Of a stretch of DNA of 64,000 nt, positions 16,485 through 28,286 are shown piece by piece. The position numbers were made by a program, and so were the translations under genes. The stretch is from the NCBI RefSeq assembly GCF_900106035.1, contig NZ_FNUC01000003.1:62001-126000 (forward strand). The letters run 5' to 3'. The stretch comes from Jiangella alba (GTDB lineage Bacteria > Actinomycetota > Actinomycetes > Jiangellales > Jiangellaceae). Position 1 is the stretch's first letter. Each line of letters opens with the position of its first letter. The notes below the pieces were generated by a model that was not told the origin of the DNA, searched no databases, and saw only the letters and a list, made by a program, of their open reading frames with translations.

Positions 16485-17443
16485 CGCGGTCCTCCGTCAC
16501 CGGCGCCGGCCAGCACACCGGCGCCGAGGTCGGGCTCGGCGCCGCCGGGGCCAAGGTGCGGCCGGTCCGGATCGAGGCCGGCGGCGGTGAACTCCGCTCT
16601 CACCCCGTCCCAGCGGGCCGCGACACCGGCGCCCGGCCCGGCCGCGAGCACGCCCTGGACCAGCAGCAGGCATCGATGCTGACCGAAGCTGAGTGCGCCG
16701 GCGGCCGTGCGGGCCGGCTCGTCGGCAACCGCGAGGCCGGGCGCGACGGCCCGGGTGAAGGCGGGCACCGGGGCTCGCAGCCGCACGCCGGGTGCGGCCA
16801 GCGCGGCGCGCACCACCGGCGCCGTCGCGGCGGAGTCGCCGCGCGGCGTGTAGAGGACCAGCGCGTCGGGCCGCGGGTGCGCGGCCGGGTCGTTGAGCGT
16901 CTTGACGGTGAACGGGAGGCCGGCCGCGTCCAGGCCACTCACCAGCGCACCCAGCAGCGCCGCCGCACCGTCGGCCGTCGTGTTCAGGTACCACCGCAGC
17001 ACAGGGCCGGCGCCGGGCCCGGCCAGGCCCGTGGTCAGGTAGAACCCGGGCGAGACGAAGCGCCGCTCGGCGGGGAACGCCACCTCGACGCCGTCGCAGG
17101 CCGGGCGCACCTCGTCCGGACGGGCCGTGAGCCGCACCCCGTCGTCCGCGCCGACCACCGTCAGCCGGTCCCCGTCGGCGCGGTCCAGCCGCCAGCCGGG
17201 CAGCCAGCGCCGCCGGCCGCCGTCGGCCCGGCGCAGGGCCGCGACGAAGGCGGGGTGCTCGCGGTCGGCGGGCAGCCGGCGGTCCGGCGTCGCGGCGGGG
17301 TCGTGGTCCCGGCCGAGGTAGAGGTGGTCGTACACGGCGGCGTGCAGCCTGGTGGCCGTGACGGTGCGGTCGCCGCAGCGCGCGGTGTGGTCGTCGAGGA
17401 GCTCGACCCGGCGGACGGCGTCGAGGAGGTCGGTCGTGGTCAT
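16481..17443 (-). CDS. HopA1-like protein, predicted phospho-Ser/Thr lyase of the RiPP operon
   Basis: 320 residues. The middle matches the HopA1 family pattern: RWYLNTTADGAAALLGAL from residue 150, a hydrophobic helix, then LPFTVKTLNDP with K181, and a D-x-x-VLY strand (DALVLYT). HopA1 relatives in class V lanthipeptide (LxmY) and thioamitide (TvaD) pathways act with an APH-type kinase to dehydrate Ser or Thr by eliminating phosphate. It overlaps the kinase stop (ATGA, 17440-17443) and the next gene (ATGA, 16481-16484), so the three proteins are made together. Family membership is clear; the lyase role rests on the gene neighbourhood. Confidence 0.8.
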   Translation of the reverse strand: MTTTDLLDAVRRVELLDDHTARCGDRTVTATRLHAAVYDHLYLGRDHDPAATPDRRLPADREHPAFVAALRRADGGRRRWLPGWRLDRADGDRLTVVGADDGVRLTARPDEVRPACDGVEVAFPAERRFVSPGFYLTTGLAGPGAGPVLRWYLNTTADGAAALLGALVSGLDAAGLPFTVKTLNDPAAHPRPDALVLYTPRGDSAATAPVVRAALAAPGVRLRAPVPAFTRAVAPGLAVADEPARTAAGALSFGQHRCLLLVQGVLAAGPGAGVAARWDGVRAEFTAAGLDPDRPHLGPGGAEPDLGAGVLAGAGDGGPR

Positions 17444-18435
17444 AGCAGCATCGGCGCCGTTCGGTCGGGGTCGGTGAGGAGCTGGGCGGCGAGGTGCGCC
17501 GTGAGCACGCCCGGCGCGTCGAGCCGCTCGGCCAGCAGGCCGGCGGCCAGGGCACGTTGCAGCAGGAACACGCCGGCATGGGCGGCGACCAGCCCGCGGT
17601 CGGCCGGTGTCAGCGGCCCGTAGCCGCTCAGCGCGGCGCGGACCCGTGAGCGCAGCTCGTCCAGCGGGACCGGCGCGCCCGACAGCCAGGACTCCAGCGT
17701 CCCGCCGGGGGTGAGGCGCAGCGTGTGCAGCCACAGTTGGACGAGGTTGCCGACCAGGCTGCCGAGGTCCCACAGCGGGTCGCCCCAGCCGGCCGTCTCC
17801 CAGTCGAGCAGCACGACGCGGCCGCCGTCGGCCACGACGTTGTCGTGCTTGACGTCGCCGTGGATCAGTGCGCTCGGCCGCCACCGCGCGGCGAGCCGGT
17901 CAACGATGGTGTGCGTGGCGGCGGCGCGGGCCCACACCTCGCGGAACCCGGACGGGAACGCCGCCAGCGCGGCCGGCGTCACGGCCGCCCAGTCCAGGGT
18001 CGGCCGGCCGAACGGGCCGGTGGGCGCGATCCCGTCGATCGGGTGTGTCCCGGGCCGGACGGCGTGCAGCCGGGCCAGAGCGGCACCGATCGCCCCCACG
18101 ACGTCCGGGCCGACGTCCGGCCAGCCCGTCAGCGTGCGCCAGTCCTGGTAGCCGCGGTACACGGCGGCCGATCCGGCGACGTCGACGGCGAGCAGCTCCG
18201 GCGCGATCGCGGCCGTCCCGGGCAGGGCGTTCACCGCGCGGACCACACCGGCCTCGCCCGTCACCGCGGGCCGGCCGGGCCGGGCCCGCTTGACGAAGAG
18301 CAGGCGGCCGTCGGCGAGGCCCACCTGGGAGCAGAGCGCCCGGCCGGGCAGGTGACGGACGGCTCGGACGTCGTCCGGTGCGGCGAGGCCGGTCCCCGCC
18401 AGCGCGGCGAGCAGCGGGTCGTCGATGATCATCAC
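17440..18435 (-). CDS. APH-family kinase, predicted Ser/Thr peptide kinase of the RiPP operon
   Basis: 331 residues from a GTG that has GGAGG 6 nt upstream (an adjacent ATG is the alternative). The catalytic sites are intact: candidate ATP-binding Lys49 in LLFVKRA, the HGDVKHDN loop at 192-199 and the metal-binding D211 in LLDWETAGWGDP. In class V lanthipeptides (LxmK) and thioamitides (TvaC) a kinase of this fold phosphorylates Ser/Thr of the precursor before the HopA1-like lyase removes phosphate. It is the first enzyme after the precursor, 69 bp away and beyond a strong hairpin. Small-molecule phosphorylation is the alternative reading. Confidence 0.82.
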   Translation of the reverse strand: MMIIDDPLLAALAGTGLAAPDDVRAVRHLPGRALCSQVGLADGRLLFVKRARPGRPAVTGEAGVVRAVNALPGTAAIAPELLAVDVAGSAAVYRGYQDWRTLTGWPDVGPDVVGAIGAALARLHAVRPGTHPIDGIAPTGPFGRPTLDWAAVTPAALAAFPSGFREVWARAAATHTIVDRLAARWRPSALIHGDVKHDNVVADGGRVVLLDWETAGWGDPLWDLGSLVGNLVQLWLHTLRLTPGGTLESWLSGAPVPLDELRSRVRAALSGYGPLTPADRGLVAAHAGVFLLQRALAAGLLAERLDAPGVLTAHLAAQLLTDPDRTAPMLL

Positions 18436-18458
18436 GGCGATCCTCCGTGGGACGGGAC

Positions 18459-18487
18459 GGCCGCCGGGGCACGAGACCCCGGCGGCC
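18459..18487 (-). terminator. Hairpin between RiPP precursor and kinase, probable attenuator
   Basis: Two perfect 11-bp arms, GGCCGCCGGGG (18459-18469) and CCCCGGCGGCC (18477-18487), enclose a 7-nt loop in the 69-bp gap. A stem like this would stop most transcripts after the precursor or stabilise its mRNA, giving more precursor than enzyme, as is common in RiPP operons. There is no U-tract, as usual in high-GC genomes. Confidence 0.7.
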
Positions 18488-18504
18488 ACCGGGAACGGAC
18501 CGGA

Positions 18505-18669
18505 TCAGCAGCTGAAGCCGTAGCTGGCCGCGATGATCGACGGGCAGTAGATGATCGACGCGATCACGATCGGGGCGAGACCGTCCTCGGTGGTCTCGGC
18601 CCGCTCCGCGACGTCGGCCGACAGCGCGGCCTGCTCGGCGGGGGTCCCGAAGAGGTTCTGAGCGGACAT
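18505..18669 (-). CDS. RiPP precursor peptide, class V lanthipeptide-like
   Basis: 54 residues from the ATG at 18669, with AGGAG 5 nt upstream. Residues 1-33 form an acidic leader (EQAALSADVAERAETTED) ending in GLAP. Residues 34-54 are a hydrophobic core poor in charge, whose last 19 residues are IASIIYCPSIIAASYGFSC. The core has four Ser (38, 44, 49, 53) and two Cys (42, 54) and no Thr. S49 to C54 gives the six-residue S-x4-C spacing of the aminovinyl-cysteine ring in thioviridamide-type peptides, including a Phe at the same place. S38-x3-C42 could form a lanthionine. The product would be a decarboxylated, ring-closed peptide. The position of leader cleavage is unknown. Confidence 0.85.
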   Translation of the reverse strand: MSAQNLFGTPAEQAALSADVAERAETTEDGLAPIVIASIIYCPSIIAASYGFSC

Positions 18670-18751
18670 GGTGACTCCTGTTCTCCAGTCCGGGAGCGCC
18701 TCTCGCCCCCGGCCGAAGACCACGCTGGTCGGCCCGCCGTCCCGGCCTCCA

Positions 18752-18764
18752 GGGACAATGTCCC
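18752..18764. promoter_or_regulatory. Palindrome upstream of the RiPP operon
   Basis: GGGACAATGTCCC has two 5-bp arms around AAT and lies directly after the pccB stop codon, 83-95 bp upstream of the precursor start. It could be an operator for the response regulator or another activator, or a weak terminator for pccB. The short loop favours a protein-binding site. Confidence 0.4.
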
Positions 18765-18766
18765 CG

Positions 18767-20350
<1,584 letters not shown>

Positions 20351-20444
20351 CAGGGGCCTTCCGTCAGTCGATCGAGCCTTTGCAGGGTAGAGCACGGGTG
20401 TCTCGCTCTGTGGGGCATGCCCGCGGCGTTCCATGTGCGCTGTC

Positions 20445-20450
20445 TACGCT
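20445..20450 (+). promoter_or_regulatory. Leaderless -10 element for ppc
   Basis: TACGCT ends 6 nt before the ATG at 20457; there is no ribosome-binding site in the gap. Confidence 0.5.
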
Positions 20451-20456
20451 GGACGC

Positions 20457-23113
<2,657 letters not shown>

Positions 23114-23114
<1 letters not shown>

Positions 23115-23854
23115 TGTGGGACGTCCACCGGGTCGCCACCACGGGGTCGACGAACGCCGACGTCGCCGCCGCGGCCCGGTCCGGCGCGGCTGAGGGCCAC
23201 GCCGTCGTCGCCGAGCACCAGAGCGCGGGCCGCGGCCGGCTGGACCGCCGCTGGGAGGCGCCGCCCGGCACGTCGCTGGCGATGTCGTTCCTGCTCCGGC
23301 CGCACGGCGTGCCGGACCTGCGGTGGTCGTGGCTGCCGCTGCTGGCCGGCGTCGTCGTGGTCGACGCCGTCGACGCGGCGGCCGGCGCCGTCGCCGTGCT
23401 CAAGTGGCCGAACGACGTGCTGCTCGACGGCGGCAAGCTGTCCGGCATCCTCGTCGAGCGGGTCGAGACGCCGTCCGGCGCGGCCGCCGTCGTCGGCATC
23501 GGCCTGAACGTCGCGCAGACGCCCGGCCAGCTGCCGCCCGGCGGGGTGTCGCTGGCGCCGTACGGCGCGCGGGCCGACGCCGTCCTCGACGCGGTCGCGT
23601 CCGGGCTGGCCGCGCGGTACGAGACCTGGCGCGCCGCCGGGGGCGACCCGTCCGCGTCCGGGCTGGCCGAGGCCTACTCGGCCCGCTGCGACACCCTCGG
23701 CCGCGAGGTCCGGGCCGAGCTGCCCGGCGGCGACACCGTCGAGGGCCGCGCCACCGCCGTCGACGCCGCCGGCCGGCTGCTGATCGCGCCGTCCGCGGGC
23801 GGCGATGTGGTCGCCATCGGCGCCGGTGACGTCGTCCATCTGCGTCCGCGGTGA
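23114..23854 (+). CDS. birA: Biotin--[acetyl-CoA-carboxylase] ligase
   Basis: 246 residues. It attaches biotin to the carrier domain of acyl-CoA carboxylases, which fits the neighbouring carboxylase genes. The biotinyl-adenylate loop SAGRGRLDRRWEAPPGTSL and the catalytic KWPNDVLLDGGKLSGIL are clear, followed by a C-terminal SH3-like domain. It lacks the N-terminal DNA-binding domain of E. coli BirA, so it is enzyme only. Its ATG shares a base with the ppc stop (TGATG), so it is translationally coupled. Confidence 0.95.
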
Positions 23855-23900
23855 GAGCGCCTGTTCTCGCGAGCGGGTGCGACGTGCCAGGATGCACGCC

Positions 23901-24410
23901 ATGGGGTTCTCCGATAAATACCTCAGCGACGACGAACAGGTCATCTACCACCTGCACACGCACGTGAAGGCGCTGATCCTGCCGGTGCTGGTGCTCTTGG
24001 TGCTGGCCGCGGGCGTGGGCTTCGGCCTGGGCGCGCTGCCCGACGACGAGCTGATCGGGACGGTGGGCCGCTGGGCCATCGTCATCGTCGCCGTCGTGGC
24101 GCTGGGCGCGTGGGTCATCTGGCCGTTCCTCACCTGGCTGACCACCACGTACACCATCACCAGCGAGCGGCTGATCACCCGCCAGGGCATCATCACCCGC
24201 ACCGGCCGCGACATCCCGCACACCGTCATCAACGACGTCGCGTACGAGATGCAGCTCACCGACCGCCTGCTGCGCTGCGGCACGCTGGTGGTGTCGGCCG
24301 CCAGCGAGCAGGGCCAGGTGCGCCTGCACGACGTCCCGCGGGTGCACCAGGTGCAGCTGCGGCTCAGCGAGCTCGTGCGCGAGGCGCACGACCTGGACGA
24401 ACGCACGTGA
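23901..24410 (+). CDS. PH domain-containing membrane protein (YdbS-like)
   Basis: 169 residues with two adjacent transmembrane helices (about 25-45 and 57-80) and a bacterial PH domain beginning TTYTITSERLITRQGIITRTGRDIPHTVINDV. A CAGGAT box 7 nt before the ATG suggests a leaderless start. Related proteins sit beside birA and an adenylate cyclase gene in other actinobacteria. Function is unknown. Its stop overlaps the GTG of the cyclase (GTGA). Confidence 0.8.
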   Translation: MGFSDKYLSDDEQVIYHLHTHVKALILPVLVLLVLAAGVGFGLGALPDDELIGTVGRWAIVIVAVVALGAWVIWPFLTWLTTTYTITSERLITRQGIITRTGRDIPHTVINDVAYEMQLTDRLLRCGTLVVSAASEQGQVRLHDVPRVHQVQLRLSELVREAHDLDERT

Positions 24411-25429
24411 CGCTGCCGCCCGAACCGCCGCGGAAACCCTCCACCGACGAGCTCGAACGGCTGCTGCTCGGCGCGTCCCGCCGCTACACGCGGGAACAGA
24501 TCGCCGAGGGCGCCGGGCTCACCGTCGAGGAGGTGACGCGGTACTGGCGGGCGCTGGGGTTCCCTGACGTCGGCGAGGAGCAGGCGTTCACCGTCTGGGA
24601 CATGGAGGCGCTGCGCGGCGTCACCGAGCTGATCCAGGACGACGTCGTCGACGAGGCCACCGCGGTGCAGATGGTGCGGGCGCTGGGCCGCATGACCGGC
24701 CGCCTCGCCGAATGGCACGTCGAGACGCTGGCCGAGATCATCGAGGACAACGAGGCCGCCGGCCACGGCACCGGCAGCCGGCTGACGTCGGCCTACCTCG
24801 TGGCGCAGAAGCTGCTGCCCGAGTTCGAGCGGCTGCTCATCTACGCGTGGCGGCGCAAGCTGGCCGCGTCGGTGAACCGGCTGGTCGCGATCGGCCGCAT
24901 CGGCGACGCGCCGCTGCTGGCCGCGCCCGCCTCCGTCGGGTTCGCCGACCTCGTGTCGTTCACCCGGCTGTCCCGCGGGCTCAGCGTCGACGAGCTGGGC
25001 CAGCTGGTCGAGCAGTTCGAGGCCACCACCAACGACGTCATCTTCGGCACCGGCGGGCGGGTCATCAAGACCCTCGGCGACGAGGTCGTGTTCACCGCCG
25101 ACGACCCGGAGACGGCGGCGGAGATCGGCTGCCGGCTGGTCGAGGAGATCGGCGAGAACGGCGACCTCCCCGACATCCGGGTCGGCATCGCGACCGGTCC
25201 CGTGGTGGCCCGGCTCGGCGACGTCTTCGGCACCCCGACGAACCTCGCCGCCCGGCTGACCGCCCTGGCCGAGCGCAACACCGTCCTCGTCGACGACGTG
25301 ACGGCGAAGGAGCTGGCCGCGGCGCCCGCCTTCGCGCTGCGCGCCCTCCCGCCGACCACGGTGCGCGGGCTCGGCGTCGTCAACGCGTTCACCGTCACGC
25401 CGCGCCGCGACCCGCAGGCGCCCGCGTGA
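24407..25429 (+). CDS. Class III adenylate/guanylate cyclase
   Basis: 340 residues. The N-terminal half is helical with a possible DNA-binding-like segment (TREQIAEGAGLTVEEVTRYWRALGF). The C-terminal cyclase homology domain runs from about residue 180. Both metal sites appear intact: FADLVSFTRLS and KTLGDEVVF. The transition-state segment is present in GDVFGTPTNLAARL (Asn and Arg). It probably makes cAMP. No membrane span is seen. It starts at a GTG overlapping the PH-domain gene and overlaps the NUDIX gene the same way. Confidence 0.88.
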   Translation: MTLPPEPPRKPSTDELERLLLGASRRYTREQIAEGAGLTVEEVTRYWRALGFPDVGEEQAFTVWDMEALRGVTELIQDDVVDEATAVQMVRALGRMTGRLAEWHVETLAEIIEDNEAAGHGTGSRLTSAYLVAQKLLPEFERLLIYAWRRKLAASVNRLVAIGRIGDAPLLAAPASVGFADLVSFTRLSRGLSVDELGQLVEQFEATTNDVIFGTGGRVIKTLGDEVVFTADDPETAAEIGCRLVEEIGENGDLPDIRVGIATGPVVARLGDVFGTPTNLAARLTALAERNTVLVDDVTAKELAAAPAFALRALPPTTVRGLGVVNAFTVTPRRDPQAPA

Positions 25430-25830
25430 TCGAGCACCGGGTCGCCGTCGCGGTGCTGGCCTCCGGCGGCCGCGTCCTGATGTGCCACCGGCGGGCCGAC
25501 CGCTCGTGGTACCCCGACGTCTGGGACTTCCCGGGCGGCCACCTGGAGGACGGCGAGACCGCCGCCGACTGCGCGCGGCGCGAGTGCGGCGAGGAGCTCG
25601 GCATCGACGCCGGGCCCGCGCACCGCGAGCTGGCCCGCTGGGTCGAGCGCGACGAGGACATCACCTTCGTCCAGCTGCTGAGCTGGACCGGCACGCCGTC
25701 CAACCGCGCGCCCGAAGAGCACGACGACATCCGCTGGGTCACGCTGGCCGAGGCGCTGGAGCTGACGCTGCCGGACCCGCGGTACCCGGACCTGCTGCGC
25801 GGCGTGCTGGACCCGCGGGCGGGCGGGTAG
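25426..25830 (+). CDS. NUDIX hydrolase (MutT-like)
   Basis: 134 residues from a GTG overlapping the cyclase stop. The Nudix box is complete: GHLEDGETAADCARRECGEE, then LGI, with the metal-binding REcgEE core. It likely hydrolyses a nucleoside diphosphate derivative; 8-oxo-dGTP is one possibility because of the MutT-like start (VAVAVLASGGRVLMCHR). Substrate is not certain. Confidence 0.88.
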   Translation: MIEHRVAVAVLASGGRVLMCHRRADRSWYPDVWDFPGGHLEDGETAADCARRECGEELGIDAGPAHRELARWVERDEDITFVQLLSWTGTPSNRAPEEHDDIRWVTLAEALELTLPDPRYPDLLRGVLDPRAGG

Positions 25831-25833
25831 GGT
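25828..25833 (+). promoter_or_regulatory. Leaderless -10 element for the nucleotidyltransferase gene
   Basis: TAGGGT, whose first three bases are also the NUDIX stop codon, ends 7 nt before the ATG at 25841. No ribosome site is present. Confidence 0.5.
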
Positions 25834-25840
25834 CCGCGGC

Positions 25841-26563
25841 ATGACGTCCGGAGCGACCGTGCGGCAGGCGGTGATCCTCGCCGGTGGGCAGGGGTCCCGG
25901 CTCAAGCCGTACACCGACACCGTCCCGAAGGTGATGATCGAGATCTCGGGCCGGTACATCATCGACCACCAGCTCGACTGGCTGGCCGAGGCCGGCGTCA
26001 CCGACGTCGTCGTGTCGGCGGGGCACCTGAGCGAGGTGCTGCTGGCCCACCTCGACTCCCGCGAGCTGCCGGTACGCGTGCGCACCGTCGTCGAGGAGCA
26101 GCCGCTGGGCCGCGGCGGCGGGCTGAAGTACGCCGGCAAGGAGCTGCCCGCGCCCGACGAGGGCTGGTACGCGCTCAACGGCGACATCTGGACCCGGTTC
26201 GACCTCCGCGCCATGACGGCGTACCACCTCGAGCGGCAGGCCGTCGCCACCATCGCGCTGGCCCGTCCGCGCATGCCGTGGGGCGTCGTCGAGCTCGACG
26301 AGCTGGGCCGCGTCACCGACTTCGTCGAGTCGCCGCCGTCGCCGTACCCGATCAACGGCGGCGTCTACGTGTTCGCGCCGCGCATCCTCGACCTCCTGCC
26401 CGACGTCGGGGACCACGAGCGCACCACGTTCCCGTCGCTGGCCAAGCAGCGGCTGCTGGCCGGGTACCCGATCGAGACGTACTGGCGGGCCATCGACACC
26501 GCGAAGGACCTCTCCGAGGCGGCGAAGGAGCTGGCGGCGCTGCGGTCCAGGCTGGGCGACTGA
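25841..26563 (+). CDS. Sugar-phosphate nucleotidyltransferase
   Basis: 240 residues of the GT-A-like nucleotidyltransferase fold. The N-terminal signature AVILAGGQGSRLKPYT and the lysine in VPKVMI bind the NTP. Further markers are VEEQPLGRGGGLKYA and LNGDIWTRFD, where the Asp binds metal. It would make an NDP-sugar such as GDP-mannose, for wall or capsule synthesis. It lacks the C-terminal beta-helix of longer relatives. There is no sugar-pathway neighbour to define the substrate. Confidence 0.85.
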   Translation: MTSGATVRQAVILAGGQGSRLKPYTDTVPKVMIEISGRYIIDHQLDWLAEAGVTDVVVSAGHLSEVLLAHLDSRELPVRVRTVVEEQPLGRGGGLKYAGKELPAPDEGWYALNGDIWTRFDLRAMTAYHLERQAVATIALARPRMPWGVVELDELGRVTDFVESPPSPYPINGGVYVFAPRILDLLPDVGDHERTTFPSLAKQRLLAGYPIETYWRAIDTAKDLSEAAKELAALRSRLGD

Positions 26564-26581
26564 GGCGCCGTCGCGGGCCGG

Positions 26582-26587
26582 TAGGGT
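26582..26587 (+). promoter_or_regulatory. Leaderless -10 element for the enoyl-CoA hydratase gene
   Basis: TAGGGT ends 6 nt before the ATG at 26594, without a ribosome-binding site. Confidence 0.5.
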
Positions 26588-26593
26588 CTCGGC

Positions 26594-27379
26594 ATGGGCA
26601 GTGTGACGATCAACCGGCACGATGACGTCCCGGGTGTCACGGAGCTGGTTCTCGACCGGCCCGAGGCGCACAACGCCATCTCCACCGAGCTCGCGCGGCA
26701 GCTGGTCGCGGCGACCGCGGAGCTGGCCGCCGACCCGTCCGTCCGCGCCGTCGTCCTGACGTCGTCGGCGCCGAAGGCCTTCTGCGTCGGCGCCGACCTC
26801 AAGGAGCGCAACTCCATCGACGACGACGGCCTGCGGGCGCAGCGGCTGGTGTTCCGGGCGATGTTCACCGACCTGCTCGCGCTGCCGGTGCCGGTCGTCG
26901 CCGGCGTGCACGGGTACGCGCTGGGCGGCGGGCTGGAGCTGGCGCTGTGCTGCGACCTGATCGTGGCCGACGAGTCCGCCGTGCTCGGGCTGCCCGAGGT
27001 GTCCGTCGGCGTCATCCCGGGCGGTGGCGGCACCCAGCTGCTGACCCGGCGGCTGGGCTGGAGCCGGGCCGCCGACCTCGTCTTCACCGCCCGGCGCATC
27101 GACGCCGCCGAGGGCCACCGGCTGGGGCTGGTCGACCGGCTGGCCGCTGCTGGTGCGGCGCGCGTCGACGCGCTCGCGCTGGCGACGGTGATCGCCGGCC
27201 ATTCGCCCGTCGGCGTGCGCAACGCCAAGCGGGCCATGCGGCAGGGGTTCGACGCGCCGCTCGCGGCCGCGCTCGACATCGAGGACGCCGCCTGGCGGGC
27301 CACCGCGTTCAGCCGGGATAGAAAAGAGGGTGTCGCGGCGTTCAACGAGAAGCGACGCCCGGATTGGCCAGGTGAGTGA
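26594..27379 (+). CDS. Enoyl-CoA hydratase/isomerase family protein
   Basis: 261 residues of the crotonase fold. The oxyanion hole segment is AFCVGADLKER, and the two expected catalytic glutamates are in LGGGLELALCCDLIVA and LPEVSVGVIPGGGGTQLL. It overlaps a HMG-CoA lyase gene, so methylglutaconyl-CoA hydratase of leucine breakdown is the most likely activity. With the acyl-CoA dehydrogenase and carboxylase at 3.2-5.9 kb, most steps from isovaleryl-CoA to HMG-CoA are represented in the window. The assignment to leucine is inferred from context. Confidence 0.9.
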   Translation: MGSVTINRHDDVPGVTELVLDRPEAHNAISTELARQLVAATAELAADPSVRAVVLTSSAPKAFCVGADLKERNSIDDDGLRAQRLVFRAMFTDLLALPVPVVAGVHGYALGGGLELALCCDLIVADESAVLGLPEVSVGVIPGGGGTQLLTRRLGWSRAADLVFTARRIDAAEGHRLGLVDRLAAAGAARVDALALATVIAGHSPVGVRNAKRAMRQGFDAPLAAALDIEDAAWRATAFSRDRKEGVAAFNEKRRPDWPGE

Positions 27380-27380
27380 C

Positions 27381-28280
27381 GTGACGTTCCCCTCCCGCGT
27401 GAGTGTCCGCGAGGTCGGCCCGCGCGACGGCCTGCAGAACGAGGACCCCGTCCCGGCCGACGCGAAGGTCGAGCTGATCGACGCGCTCGGCCGCACCGGC
27501 CTGCGGCGCATCGAGGCGGTCTCGTTCGTCCACCCGAAGGCGATCCCGCAGATGGCCGACGCCGACGAGGTGTGGTCGCGGGTCCGCCGTTCGCCCGACA
27601 TCCGCTACTCCGCGCTCGTCCCGAACGTGCGCGGCGCCGAGCGGGCGCTGGCCGCGGGGTTCACCGAGCTCGAGGTGGTCGTGTCGGCGTCCGACACCCA
27701 CAACCGGCGCAACATCAACCGGTCGACCGCCGAGTCCTTGGCGGACCTGCCCGAGCTGGCCTCGCTGGTGCATTCGGCCGGTGGCACCCTGCAGCTGATC
27801 GTGTCGACGGCCTGGGGCTGCCCGTACGAGGGCGACGTGCCGGTGTCGCGGGTGCTGTCGGTCGTGTCGTCAGGCGCTCGGGCCGGCGTCGATTCCCTGG
27901 CCTACGGCGACACCACCGGCATGGCCACGCCCCCGCGCGTCACCCGGCTGGTCGAGGAGACGCGCGCCGCTCATCCGTCGCTGCCGCTGGGGCTGCACTT
28001 CCACAACACCCGCGGCACCGGCCTGGCCAACGTCTACGCCGCGCTGCAACTTGGCGTCGACGACTTCGACGCCTCGGTCGGCGGCCTGGGCGGCTGCCCC
28101 TACGCCCCCGGCGCGTCGGGCAACATCGCCACCGAGGAACTCGTGTACCTGCTCGAGGACATGGGCATCGACACCGGCGTCGACCTGCCCGCCCTCATCG
28201 AGGTGGCGGGGCTGGCCGAGCGGCTGGTGGGGCGCAAGCTCGATTCCCAGGTGCTGCGCGCCGGCCCGGCCGTGCGCTAG
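27381..28280 (+). CDS. Hydroxymethylglutaryl-CoA lyase
   Basis: 299 residues. It cleaves HMG-CoA to acetyl-CoA and acetoacetate, the last step of leucine degradation. The N-terminal REVGPRDGLQNE metal and substrate loop and the C-terminal GLGGCPYAPGASGN signature with its active-site Cys are both perfect. I chose the GTG at 27381, which gives the canonical TFPSRVSVREVGPRDG start and lies 5 nt after AGGTGA; a GTG at 27372 is an alternative overlapping the hydratase stop. Confidence 0.93.
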   Translation: MTFPSRVSVREVGPRDGLQNEDPVPADAKVELIDALGRTGLRRIEAVSFVHPKAIPQMADADEVWSRVRRSPDIRYSALVPNVRGAERALAAGFTELEVVVSASDTHNRRNINRSTAESLADLPELASLVHSAGGTLQLIVSTAWGCPYEGDVPVSRVLSVVSSGARAGVDSLAYGDTTGMATPPRVTRLVEETRAAHPSLPLGLHFHNTRGTGLANVYAALQLGVDDFDASVGGLGGCPYAPGASGNIATEELVYLLEDMGIDTGVDLPALIEVAGLAERLVGRKLDSQVLRAGPAVR

Positions 28281-28286
28281 CCCCTG

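Noticed and set aside
14415-18669. Thioamitide cluster
   Set aside because: No YcaO or TfuA gene is present for backbone thioamide formation; only the aminovinyl-cysteine part of such a pathway is seen.
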